Position numbers and translations under genes: made by a program. The notes under the pieces are model-generated. The model did not search any database and was not told the origin of the DNA. It saw nothing but the letters and a program-made list of their open reading frames with translations. 51,785 nucleotides of DNA. Source: Spirogloea muscicola (lineage: Eukaryota > Streptophyta > Zygnematophyceae > Spirogloeales > Spirogloeaceae). Positions 36,493-46,954 of the stretch are shown piece after piece. Each line of letters starts with the position of its first letter. Position 1 is the stretch's first letter. Location of the stretch: positions 3,636 to 55,420 of the forward strand of contig WELB01000004.1 of NCBI GenBank assembly GCA_009602725.1, read 5' to 3'.

Positions 36493-39400
36493 TTAGTCTC
36501 CAGCTCTCCAGCCTTGCAAGCGGCGATCAAACTCTTCATCGCTGCAGCTGTATACACGTGTTAAGGACCTCCTAATGCCAAGGGTGCCAATTTGCACCTG
36601 CCGAGGCTTGATTCTACAAGAGAGACTATAGCTGAAAATCTGTGGAAATTTCACTATCTCTTCTAGACTCCGTTCCATTATTTCAGTGATGTATTCGTAC
36701 TTGGGCTCCAGTACTGTGGACACCTTGTAACCAAGCAGGCCTGGGAGCCTGATCAGCATGGTGGCCAGGTCGTCTCTGTGCAAAAGCACACAGACTGTCA
36801 TAAGCTTTGCATATTAGGTGCTGAAGGCAAGCAAGCCTGCAAACCAAAGCTAGACTACGTATATATCTGCAGTGCATGACAAGTCTCAATGGTTGGATAG
36901 AAGTCAACATGACAATTCCACCATGCAAATGTACCGAGCCATCACATTCACGTTTTAAAGACATACCTACTGAAACCCTTAGAGTAGAAGAAGTCGCGAG
37001 TAGGGATGAGATTGTTGTCTATGCTAAGAGTCAGCAGCACTGGACCCTTGTTCACCAATCTGCACTTGCCAAGCAACAAAACGATTGTCATTTGACCTTC
37101 TAAAATGAAAGTACAATGACTCTCAGCAATTTCATCTTACTAACATCCGTACCTATGTCACAAACTTATGAACTGCGATGCTTTCACAAGATTATAGCTG
37201 AAAGTTTCAACAGTCAGACTTGAGTCTGACAACAAAGTGATATTTCTATGAACAGTGAAGTTGAGGCATGACAGAAGAAATGCTCTTAAGGTGACACGTT
37301 ACAAGGAAATCAGTCAGCACAGCTGGCATCTGCAACCCTTATGGAGGAGCTGCAAAGTTGAGGCAACCGGAGATTGTCTTCCTCACAGCAGCAAACACCT
37401 GCCAATCAGCAAGTGTCTTGCACCTGCCCATCAGCAAGTGTTTTGCACAAAATTGCAACAGACTACAGGTTCAACTCACTTTCTCATTTCGAGCTCGTTA
37501 AGACCAAGCTCCTCCAGAAAGGCCAGGTTGGCTCTCAATTTGCGCTCAGTAAATCCCAGAAGCTGTGGCCTCTTCTGGAGGACCTGAGGTCACGGTGCAT
37601 CACATGAACAATCTTATTGCAGCACATGTGACACACAGTAACATGAACCATCTTGCTGATACAGACCAAGTCAAATGTACGAACCAAGCTGTCGCAGTAG
37701 CACTAACACAAGCAAAGTGCATACATCAGGAAAGTACTTGACAATACACCTCTCCTGCCAGATGTGATCATTGTGCTGGCTGTGATCTTTGTGATTTGTG
37801 GCCTTGCGTGTGCTCATGCAAGCACAACTTACTATTTGCATAGATAACCTTTACCTTGACTAGATCAGAGCCTTCCAGTCCAAGGGAGTTGAGAAACTTC
37901 ACTGCTGGCCTAAGGTTCTCCTCAACGCTCAAAGCCAGCAGCTGTGGAGCTCTGCTGACTACCTGAAGGCATGCACTGAATTGACATGCACAAGAACATC
38001 ATTATGCAAGCTCTAGATTCCTTACAAGCACAGCTTCCCAAGCGCATCAGAGCTCCAATCTAAGAAGACCTTTCTGCTCTGTAAAGTAGACAATGCTTTG
38101 ACTATCAAGTCCTCGGTACATAAATGATGCAGCTTTGAGGTTGTAGGGAAGCAACGGAATCCCTGTCACAGGACTGAAACCTAGCTATGCTGCTCATCCC
38201 CTGGGAGTCAAAGCTAGGGAAAGCACGTAGTGTAGGGAACTGAATAGCATTTTTCAGTCTTTTACCTTTGCCAATCCTTCTCCATGGAGCCCAAGCTGCA
38301 TGAGGAAGTCTGCTTTTTGCTCAAAGTTGCCACGATTCCTCATTAGAGAGGGGTGCCTGCGGAACATATAGCCTATACGCTCTGCTGGAACTCCCAGACT
38401 CTGCAAGTATTTGAAAGTAGGCCTGAAGTCCTGCAATAGACGACCATTCACCATCATGACTTTAAAAGCAGAGCAATAAGATGTGATAAATGAAACGAGG
38501 TGCAAGTGACACTTGCAAGTGCCCCTTGGTCAATCATGTCATCTGCAAAAGGCACAAATTGCTCCAGACCTTCTCAATGTCGTAATTGAAGATCCATGGA
38601 AATTGGGTCACCACCTTGGCCACAGTGTCCTTGCTTGCAAATGCAACCTCTAAGTACTCTCCAACAGGCCTCAGCTGTTCTGCATCCTTTGCGAGGAGAG
38701 ACGGTCTCCGAAGTAAAGCTCTTCCGACTTGTTGACGATTGAGACCAATGTGTACAAGGTACTCTATTAGTGGTTCGAGTTTCCTGTGACCTGCCTGACT
38801 GAGGAGGCTGGGTAAGCTGGTCACGAGATCTTTGACTTCCGCATGACACACCCCTATGCCCTCCAACTTCTTGACAGCAATGACCATCTCCTCTCTAGCA
38901 CTCCAGTCCAAGGACTGAATGGTGCAATTTATCATCTTGGAAATCTTTTTGGAAGTCAAGCCCAGGCTCTGCAGGAACTGAGGAACAACCACAACTGCAG
39001 CAGTCGAAAGCAGAAGGAGCCTTGGTTCATCAGCCAAGCGAGCTGCCACGTCCTGCTTGCTTAGACCATAGCTGCATAATATCTCCACTTTTGCACGGAC
39101 ATCATCCACATGTCTGGAAAATTGCAGCAGTTTCGGTATATCAACTGCTAGAGAGCCTGCGAAGCAAGTATGAGGCAAGCCTAAGTTCATGCATACCAGG
39201 GCCGCACAGCATGCCAAAATCCGCTAGATTGTAATGAGGTGAAAAGTGGTCAAAGCGTGATTCATGCAGATCTGGCAGCAATAAGGTGTGCATTTGAAAA
39301 GACTCGTAAGATACCTATTGCTTCATAGTAGGTAATAAGCTCGTCATAACCATGACTTCGCACAATAGCTGCAAGCTTTTCTCTTTTTGGAATGTCCTGT

Positions 39401-40349
39401 CCAGCTTGTTGTGGCCTTTGCTGGTGAATGCCTCCTGCTTGATTTCGTGCTTCTTCTGGTAAACATGCAACCAGGATAGAAGGAATAAACTTCTGTAATT
39501 CATTCTGGTAACATGCAGCTAGTGTCAAAGACCGACAAACTCAACTGTCTGCCACCTTCTCAGTCCAGCGTTTCTCAAGAATCTACAACAAAGATTATAA
39601 GATCAATGTGTCAAGTACAATGAGAAACTTACCAATGATGCAATCAATGAAGTCATGGGACTGGCAGAGAAAATCAAAGGCAAATCCAGACGGGACGCCT
39701 TGCTGTTCGAGTAAGCCGAGCAGCACATCGATGGCTTCACTTCTTTCAAGCCTTGTGAACCTGGTTGGACCAGCTAGAGCCAAAGCTTCTCTGTCAAGTG
39801 GAAGTTCAGACCAGGACGTGACAACATTCGCAGTAGGCAAGCTTGGCGAAGAAACTATTAGTCGCTGGAGCTTGTCGAAATCGCGCCGTGCCTTGCTTGC
39901 AGCGTCGAAGTCTGTAAGCTGCGGGATCACATGGCAACAAGTCCTGCAAGTAGGTGAGGGAGCCAAGGATCCATGCGGCCAAACAGGAGGTGACTGTGCT
40001 CCGATACTGCAGCTGTGGACAGGCTGTCATAGATTCCTAGGTCCAGCTGTTGCATGCGTACCTGCGAAGGAGGCAAAGCCCCGCGCTCTGTGATCTTCTC
40101 GTCCCGCAGGAACGCGAAAAGCGACTGACCATGGCGCTTGCTTCTGGTCAGCGCTGGCCCAGATTTTGTGAAGCATCTCCTCAAGGCTCCTACGCCAGAT
40201 TCTTCCCAACTCGTGCAATAGAGCCGCCGAGAGAGGTCAACCAGGCGCGCAGTAGACCTTGGCTTCAAATCCGGCAGCGATCCGGTGCGCGAGATCGGGG
40301 ACGCATAGGGTGGTTGTCGGCGCAGCACAGCCGCAACGTCGCCGCGCAT
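36493..40349 (-). CDS. mTERF-family organellar nucleic-acid-binding protein, large
   Basis: mTERF proteins are alpha-helical solenoids that bind organellar DNA or RNA and act in transcription, splicing or translation. In-phase exons: 40349-40062, 39918-39633, 39518-39315, 39156-38570, 38430-38266, 37962-37855, 37583-37480, 37059-36967, 36775-36493, about 705 residues. Repeats of about 33 residues show the L-x-x-L-G-(L/V)...(F/Y/R)P...L pattern, for example RPTFKYLQSLGVPAERIGYM, RPAVKFLNSLGLEGSD and LRANLAFLEELGLNELE. The C-terminus has GLLGYKVSTVLEPKYEYI and YSCSDEEFDRRLQG, typical of the family. The Arg-rich N-terminus fits organelle targeting. An optional 27-base exon near 39200 (encoding about ADFGMLCGP) also fits in phase. 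The first three exons are less conserved, so those borders are less sure. Confidence 0.82.
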
Positions 40350-40680
40350 GAGCTGAAACCGTAAGCGCCTTTGACCAATAGCTATAATCGTGCCCGGCGC
40401 CTCAAGTCTAGCGTGGCATTCGGCGGCGGCAGCTGCAGTGGCGGCGGCAGCCAGCGGCTACACAGCGGCGGCGGCTGCGACGGCTGACAGAACCTGCGCA
40501 AGCGAGCTGCTGTATTTGGAGAACTGTACGTGCGCCTCCGTGGCCACTTCCCACGACACCGGCTGCTGCCCAGGGAGCCGGAATGTTGTCCAGCTTTCTG
40601 ACTTCGCCCAACGGCACCCGTTTCACTTACCAGTATCGAGCACACATGCGTGGTAGCCACTTGCCGTTGGACCTTCTTCA
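40350..40680. other. GC-rich upstream region of the mTERF gene
   Basis: Contains GCG/GGC trinucleotide tracts (40420-40475). Frames on both strands are low complexity. Presumed promoter and 5' UTR. Confidence 0.4.
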
Positions 40681-41085
40681 TTCGTAACTTCATGCGCCCC
40701 GCGCGCCTTCTCTCGTAACTGTTTAGGTCTCCGTATCATGTAGCCTTGTTTGCACTAGACAAGGCCTGAACGATGCGTTGGCTTGAACTGGCCTCCCTTT
40801 CACTTCATGCGCGCCGCGCGCCATCTCTCTTTTCTGGGCTGGCCTCTCACAGCCATTGCCGTGCATTTGAAGAGCAGTTCTTCATAGTTGCGCAGCTGTG
40901 TGTAGCACTTCTTCCTCGGAAATAGCTGCTTCTTTACCCGGCCCTTCGGGCTGGCCTCCCACAGATTTCCGTTCTCCCACTGGCAGCACCTCACAAGAAG
41001 TGGCCGCCAATGGGAGCCAACCGAAGACCATTCAGCTCCACAGGAAGGAGGTAGTGGCTGTGAGTGGCCCAGCCCTAAAGAAAGA
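40681..41085. repeat. Cluster of LINE 3' tails
   Basis: A partial type A tail (about 40690-40715), then GTAGCCTTGTTTGC and a full type A tail (40779-40832), immediately followed by GGGCTGGCCTCTCACAGCC (about 40838). A second stem-loop scrap lies at about 40948, and a minus-strand one (GGGCTGGGCCACTCACAGCC) at about 41055-41075. At least three stacked 5'-truncated copies, near the mTERF gene start at 40349. Confidence 0.6.
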
Positions 41086-42504
41086 TATTGCGGCCAGCTT
41101 ATGCATTAGCGCAGCTGAATCGAAGTGTGTAAACGTCGTGGGCTTTTCCAGTGGAGGAAGACCGACAAAGGCCAGCCTGACTGGACGAGATTGAGAATTG
41201 AACAGAACAGCACCATCAATGCGGCTCAACAACGCAGGAGGCCCAGTAACTAGTCAGCAGCCGAGGTTGGGCAGTGGCAGCAGGGATTGCCTGTGAAGTG
41301 CAAGCCGGGACCACTCTTTTGTACTTGCCCATTCAGGCCCTACATCAATCAACACAGGCTTATGCCTACACCACCACCCCCGCCCCCAACCCCCAGGTTG
41401 TTCCCCCGGGCTTGCTGGCACGTTGACTCTAGCAATGCTCAAGTTTCCTGGTATTATAACTGGAGCTGCCGGCTGGCTCTGTCTTTCACACTCCTGTGCT
41501 CTCCCCCTTTCGCTTCCTCGCCTGGTCTGAAATGTCCAGCACTCCTTGGCCGTGCTTGCAGGACTCCGTCTCCTCGGCGCCACGAGCGGACCCACTGTGC
41601 TCCTTCATAGCTGCGCATCAATAAGATGGCGAAATCCAGGGGTCACAAGTCATGGGCAAGCATGGCTTCTACTTCCAGCACTGCTGGCGATATTGTTCAT
41701 GGGCGTTGAGTGGCAGCCAGGATGAATGCTTGCGCATCCAAAGTTCTGTTGTCATCCTCCAAAACACCACAGCTCACATAGAACGCCATTGCAGATTCAC
41801 CAGTAACAGTGTATGACCATGTGTTGGCAGTGGACTCAGGACGAGCAAGACGAGACTATCATGCAGCTGACTATGACCTAGGGGATAGCATTGACATGGT
41901 ACATTAGGCTGGGGCGATTCCCCCCTATATCACGGCCACAAGCAAACGTCAACAGACTCCTGCCATCTCCAACTCAGGCTTTTGAAAGTATTAATTTGCC
42001 AACAGCCTGATAGGACAACACCAATTCAAGTCATTCAAAATATGAGTGCCTGAGGTGCTCTCACTTCGCACATTGTGCCCCCGCCCTTAGCAGATTCGAT
42101 GCCTCTTCTAGCACCAGCTTTTGGCTTGAGTTTGCTTACTGAAGACGGGCATCCTTAGACAGCGTCATGCATGCAGGTTGCAGCCTATGACACCCAACAT
42201 TGTAAGCAACCTGCTATCTTGTTGTCAAGCGCTTCTTGACAAGCTCGCAACAAGACCTCGTCATCCTTTCCATAGCAAGAGCAGAGCTGCATGACAGGGA
42301 GTACAACACTAGAAATGCGGATGAGGCTACCTTACAGCAATAAATAATTACTTAGACCTGCAGCCGTTCAGATCATCGCCTGATTAGGCGGCAAGTCTGC
42401 ACTTCAAAGCAACATCTGGTTGGTTGACAAATACAGCTTTGCTTCCACCACGTTAGTAAGCTTATAACCCACACAACTACCAAGGCTAATGTCGGCTGTT
42501 GGGC
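41086..42504. other. Intergenic, no gene recognised
   Basis: Only short, non-conserved frames. Presumed 3' flank of the plastid-protein gene to the right. Confidence 0.45.
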
Positions 42505-43593
42505 CTATTTGTACTTGTCCATGATGCGACGAGCCTCGTCAATAGCATTGCCTGAGCCTGAGCCACCGTCTCCACTTGGGCTATCACTGTCGTCAGTACT
42601 GTTCCCACTACCTTGTGTGAAGTAGAGGAAACCAAGGTATCCAGCACCACCAAGCAACTGATTGAGAAGCCAATCCAGGGCTCAGTGACGATGCAACAAT
42701 CAGTGCAATGACATTGGCTGCCTTTGTCACAGTATGCAAATTATACCTTGCATCTAAGGCTCATGGCTGAAGCTGTCAGGCACTCTGGTTGTTGACAGTG
42801 CATTCCATACATTGATTTTGAAAGCACATGGCCACTGCTGTAAAGCTGCTCTCCCTGGCATAAGAGGGTAGTGATCCTCACAGCAATGAAGAAGAACGTC
42901 GAGAAGACAGTCCTCAGAATGGACGATATTAGGAAGAGTCCAACGACCGCAACCCCTGCTGTCGCAATGGGTCGTGGAATTGAAGCCTGCAGCAATTGTC
43001 AAGACAAGCCTTCAGCATGCCACAATGGCGTCAAATGTGGAACCCTGCGGCTAGAGGCCTCAGGTCATTATACAGAAACAACCTGCGGTTTCAAGCAGCT
43101 AGAAGGGCTATTCATGGTGCCATCTTCATGCACTGCCTGCACAGACTGCCCAGACTCTAGAGGCCTTAGAGCTGCCTTACGCACTGGAACAAGCTTGGTT
43201 GCTCCATTGAGGCCCTCCTTGCCAACTCGAACGGCCAAGTCCAGGACTGCGATGACGTCAATAGCAGCAGAGCCATTGTCAGCTGTGCTCATGTAGCAAA
43301 TGAAAGATGGCGCATTCGTGAACGACGAGTGAGATGCATTTTGCTTGGGTTTGAGCCACATTGGAGCTTACCCCTCTCATTGTTGGACTTGGCGACGACA
43401 TTGAGAGGCCTCCACCTCGGCGGAGCTCGGCTGCGAGAGCCGGACAGGCGGGCCGCGCTTTGCGGCACCCTGAGGCCCTGGAAGGGGCTGGCAGGCGTCC
43501 CCACGGCGGCCCGAGGTGCGCCGAGCCGGCAGGACAGGCCCGAAGCCGGCGAGGCAAGGCGGCGGGACGAGGCCGCGGGCGAGGGCGCCGCGG
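42505..43593 (-). CDS. Predicted plastid membrane protein ending in DEARRIMDKYK, 5' end lost
   Basis: Four visible exons in phase: from 43593 to 43372, then 43282-43185, 42986-42882 and 42657-42505. Exon 1 is a classic chloroplast transit peptide (SSRRLASPASGLSCRLG..., few acidic residues) ending LNVVAKSNNER. Exon 2 is helical (IDVIAVLDLAVRVGKEGLNG). Exon 3 and the start of exon 4 carry hydrophobic spans (TAGVAVVGLFLISSIL and LLGGAGYLGFLYF). The tail is Ser/Gly/Asp-rich and ends in DEARRIMDKYK, a terminus I associate with small plant plastid proteins of unknown role. No ATG is visible before the n at 43594, after which the sequence becomes mitochondrial nad5. The gene is therefore cut at that junction. 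Confidence 0.7.
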
Positions 43594-43594
43594 N
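43594..43594. other. Single n at nuclear/mitochondrial junction
   Basis: To the left is the transit peptide of a nuclear gene; to the right is the interior of mitochondrial nad5. Both genes are cut in mid-frame. The abrupt change in GC content and identity at one n points to a scaffold join. Confidence 0.75.
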
Positions 43595-45256
43595 ATTCCC
43601 GTAATAGCTGGTTTTCCATGCATACATCAAGGCTGGAAGACGATGTGTAATATAGTAGGCAATTGTTGCACCACAAGCGCTAAATATGAGAGGTAAAAAT
43701 TTAATAATAAGCGGAGTTGCAAATTCTGCTTCACACAAAATATCATTTTGAGGTGTAATCATGAGTGCATTTGCCCAAAAATTTGTACCTAAACCAACCA
43801 TCATATCTTTTGCTAGGTATCCTACAAAAATGCTACCAAAAGCTAAAATGATAAGAGGAATTGCCATCACAATAGGAGCATCATGACAAGCAGAAAGATC
43901 TCGTCGAAATGCATTGCTTGGTACAAAAAAAGTGAGAAATAGCAAACGAAATGAATAGTATGATGTAAATAAAACAGAAATACTACCCAACCAAAAAGCA
44001 AAATTACCACTTACTGTATATTTAGCATGAGCAAGCTCAATAATCATGTCTTTAGAGTAAAAGCCAGTCAAGAAAGGAAATCCTATTAATGATAAACTCC
44101 CTATTAACATCATAGCATAAGTAAAGGGTAATAAGAAAGCAAGTCCTCCCATTTTACGCATATCCTGTTCATCTGACATAGCGTGAATAACTGAACCAGC
44201 GCTTAGGAATAATAAAGCCTTAAAAAAAGCATGATTCATCAAATGGAAAATACTCACTGAATAATTGGAAAGACCGCAAGCAAAAACCATGTATCCTAAT
44301 TGGCTACAAGTTGAATAAGCAATTACTCTCTTTAAATCATTTTGCAGTATCCCAGTAGTAGCAGCAAAAAATGATGTCATAGCTCCTACAAAAGTCACTA
44401 CTACTAAAGCTAATGGCGAATGTTCAAACAAAGGAGAACATCTTGCAATCAAAAATACTCCTGCTGTTACCATGGTAGCTGCATGAATTAAGGCTGAAAC
44501 AGGAGTAGGTCCCTCCATTGCATCTGGCAACCAAGTATGTAATCCTATCTGAGCAGATTTTCCTACTGCTCCTACAAATAGTAAAATACAAATGATTGTA
44601 ATAGCATCCATTCTTGTATTAAAGAAAACCAAAGGATTTACAGAATGAGAAGCTACACAAGCAAAAATAACAGAAAAGTCTACACTTTGAAATACTACAA
44701 AGCAGCCCATAATTCCTAATGCCAAGCCAAAATCTCCTACTCGATTCACAAGCATTGCTTTAATGGCAGCTTTGTTAGCTTGGAGACGAGTAAACCAAAA
44801 ATTAATGAGCAAATAAGAAGCAAGACCAACCCCTTCCCAGCCTAAAAACAGTTGAATTAAATTATCTCCAGTTACCAACATTAGCATAAAAAAAGTAAAA
44901 ATTGAAAGATAACACATAAATCGAGGACTGTGAGGATCATGAGACATGTAAGAAATAGAATACACATGAACCAAACTACTGATTAAGGTCACTACCACTA
45001 ACATTACCACTGTTAGACTATCAAACAAGAAACCCCAAGAGGCATCAAACATTTCTGAAAAAATCCATGGAGCAATCTTCAGATAGCAAGGGCTTGCACC
45101 TAAAGCTACTTCGTAAAAAGCAGTTATAGAGAAAATTGCAGATAATATTACACAAGTAGTAGTTACTACAGCTGCGCCACGGTAACCAAGAAAACGACCG
45201 AAGACACCTGCTACAAAACTGCCCAAGAGAGGCAAAGTAACAATTAGCAAATACAT
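43595..45256 (-). CDS. nad5: Mitochondrial NADH dehydrogenase subunit 5, 3' truncated
   Basis: Proton-pumping membrane subunit of respiratory complex I. Start ATG at 45256 ([17 protein letters not shown]). The frame is open for about 554 codons and then cut at the n; plant mitochondrial Nad5 is about 670 residues, so the last sixth is missing. Recognisable stretches: [77 protein letters not shown]. No internal stop or frameshift, AT-rich, standard code. Beyond the n the frame happens to stay open into the nuclear gene and makes a false 655-codon fusion. The intact frame means either very recent transfer to the nucleus or a true mitochondrial contig in the scaffold. Confidence 0.93.
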
Positions 45257-45365
45257 GTTTTGAAAAGCTCTTTTTTTTTCCTGTTATCGCCTTATCGCGC
45301 GATCGCGCTATCAACAAGATTCGCCATCAACAAGAGGCGCGAGGCGCGATAAACAAGATTCGTTG

Positions 45366-45446
45366 GCTCGCTTGGTGAAAATTGGTAAACACGACAGACT
45401 TAAAATCTGTTCCTTTTGGTTATCGGTTCAAGTCCGATAGTGAGCA
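45366..45446 (+). tRNA. trnL(uaa): tRNA-Leu (UAA), mitochondrial
   Basis: Acceptor stem GCTCGCT pairs with AGTGAGC (one G-T pair); discriminator A; anticodon arm CAGA-CTTAAAA-TCTG with anticodon TAA; long variable arm as expected for class II leucine tRNA; T-arm ATCGG-TTCAAGT-CCGAT. Length 81. Confidence 0.93.
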
Positions 45447-45526
45447 ACTCGCTTGGTGAAATGGGTAAACACGGCAGACTCAAAATCTGCTCCTTTTGGT
45501 TATCGGTTCAAGTCCGATAGCGAGTA
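45447..45526 (+). tRNA. trnL(caa): tRNA-Leu (CAA), mitochondrial
   Basis: Starts at the base after the previous tRNA. Acceptor ACTCGCT pairs perfectly with AGCGAGT; anticodon loop CTCAAAA gives CAA; T-arm and variable arm nearly identical to the UAA copy. Length 80. Looks like a tandem duplicate with changed anticodon. Confidence 0.93.
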
Positions 45527-45528
45527 CG

Positions 45529-45602
45529 GGTGAGTATAACTTAGTTGGTCAAAGTGTCAGATTGTGAATTTGAAAACACGGGTTCAAACCCCGTTACTCG
45601 CC
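45529..45602 (+). tRNA. trnH(gug): tRNA-His (GUG), mitochondrial
   Basis: Acceptor GTGAGTA (45530-45536) pairs with TACTCGC, with the extra 5' G (45529) opposite C at the discriminator position, the mark of tRNA-His. Anticodon loop TTGTGAA gives GTG. T-arm CGGG-TTCAAAC-CCCG. Confidence 0.92.
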
Positions 45603-45703
45603 GAATCTTCCCTCGACAAAGGCAGAGGGCAAACCCTTTGACGTCCCATTCACTCAAGCCTTCTGCCCTGCCCTGCCGTGCCGTGCCGTGCCGTGCCGGT
45701 TTT
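45603..45703. repeat. Mitochondrial GC-rich spacer repeats
   Basis: CCTCGACAAAGGCAGAGG (also at about 46075) and a run of GTGCC units (about 45671-45697). These GC clusters contrast with the AT-rich genes around them. Confidence 0.7.
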
Positions 45704-46237
45704 CTACGTCTTCTTGAGTAAAGACCTCGACTGCTCACTCGACGGCTCGATGACAGCGTTTAAGGCACGAATCATTTGATAAGAAGACTGATGAAGTAAA
45801 AAAATTAGGTATGTAATAGGAGAATTGATGGGGAGGAATAAATCTCTATCAAGATCCAATTCTATTATTCTTTCTACATCTATATGGTTGATCCATGTAG
45901 ATTCTAATCTTCCATACAATAAAATCAAATTCAGATCTGTTTTTTTTATACAAAGAAATAAAGTCTTGAGTTGTTGTATTGTTTTATACAAAGAGCAAGA
46001 AGACAGATAAAAAAAACACAGAGGTCCGCCGGCAGAGGGAAGGACCTCGACTCTCTTTTTGGCAGAGGTTTTGCCCTCGACAAAGGCAGAGGAGAGACCT
46101 TGAATATTTGCAGAAGGAATAATAGAAGGCTGAAATAAAATACGAATTGAAGGATCCAAATTGTTTTTCAGTTTTCGCCATTGATGACTGCTCAAACCGC
46201 TACAATGAAAGATCAAAATTATGCTTGGGTGGGTCAT
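45704..46237 (-). CDS. rpl10: Mitochondrial ribosomal protein L10-like (rpl10)
   Basis: Frame of 177 codons starting at ATG 46237. IILIFHCSGLSSHQWRKLKN and LNLILLYGRLESTWINHIDV match the pattern of the plant mitochondrial rpl10 (formerly an unnamed orf), a large-subunit ribosomal protein gene kept in streptophyte mitochondria. The middle section (SSAFVEGKTSAKKRVEVLPS) is encoded by the same GC-rich repeat found at 45603-45630, so a spacer repeat seems to have inserted without breaking the frame. It starts 21 bases from the divergent nad9 start. Assignment is from remembered family pattern, moderately sure. Confidence 0.68.
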   Translation of the reverse strand: MTHPSIILIFHCSGLSSHQWRKLKNNLDPSIRILFQPSIIPSANIQGLSSAFVEGKTSAKKRVEVLPSAGGPLCFFYLSSCSLYKTIQQLKTLFLCIKKTDLNLILLYGRLESTWINHIDVERIIELDLDRDLFLPINSPITYLIFLLHQSSYQMIRALNAVIEPSSEQSRSLLKKT

Positions 46238-46258
46238 ATAAAGAAATTTTTGATTAAT

Positions 46259-46954
46259 ATGAACAATGTAATATTCTGTGAATCTTTATTAGCAAGTGTT
46301 CCTAAATGGATAAAAAAATCTCAGATCTTAAAAAAAGAGATTATTTTATATACTAGTCCAGAATATATCCTTCCTCTGTGTAAATTCTTACAATGTCATA
46401 CTATGACACGTTTTCAAGTATTGATTGATGTGTGTGGAGTTGACTATCCTTCCAGAAAAGAAAGATTTGAGGTGGTATACAATTTGTTAAGTCTTTCTTA
46501 TAATTCGCGTATACGAATACAGACTAGTGTAGATGAGATTACTCCTATTTCTTCTCTTTCATCTATTTTCCCATCTGCGGGTTGGTGGGAGCGAGAAGTA
46601 TGGGATATGTTTGGTGTGTATTTTTCAAAGCATCCAGATTTACGTCGTATATTAACAGATTATGGCTTTGAGGGACATCCTTTACGAAAAGATTTTCCTT
46701 TAAGTGGTTATGCTTTAACTATTTGCACTACAATTCTTTTTCTGAAAGTTTGTGATCTTAGTCTCTCTTTTTATCCTTTTTATTACTTTTTATTTCATTC
46801 TCTTGTATACCTCCCTTGGGTTTTACTAAGTCTCTGCAATGTACTTTTACTTGCATTCTTTTACCATATGAGTAACGGAATTCGTCACTTATTATGGGAC
46901 TTTGGTTTCTTCTCCCCATGGGTGTCGATAGCCAGAGGACCACCCCCGAGGTGA
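46259..46954 (+). pseudogene. nad9: nad9-sdh3 chimeric frame, mitochondrial
   Basis: Residues 1-151 from ATG 46259 (MNNVIFCESLLASVPKWIKK...) are Nad9, the complex I peripheral-arm subunit (30-kDa homologue): TRFQVLIDVCGVDYPSRK, SAGWWEREVWDMFGVYF, DLRRILTDYGFEGHPLRKDF. Directly after PLSGY (about 46710) the frame continues in phase into the membrane part of succinate dehydrogenase subunit 3: LFLKVCDLSLSFY, then YHMSNGIRHLLWDFGFF with the haem-region His. The Nad9 C-terminus (about 40 residues) and the Sdh3 N-terminus are absent. From about 46925 the sequence turns into LINE-related DNA and stops at 46952-46954. In-frame starts also exist at 46184 and 46205. Not a functional Nad9 as it stands. 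Confidence 0.88.
46709..46921 (+). pseudogene. sdh3: sdh3 fragment (succinate dehydrogenase cytochrome b subunit)
   Basis: Encodes about 70 residues of the membrane anchor, from the end of the first membrane span (ALTICTTILFLKV) through the second span to GIRHLLWDFGFF. Lacks the N-terminal quinone-site Ser/Arg segment and the last span. Fused in frame behind nad9. Confidence 0.85.
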
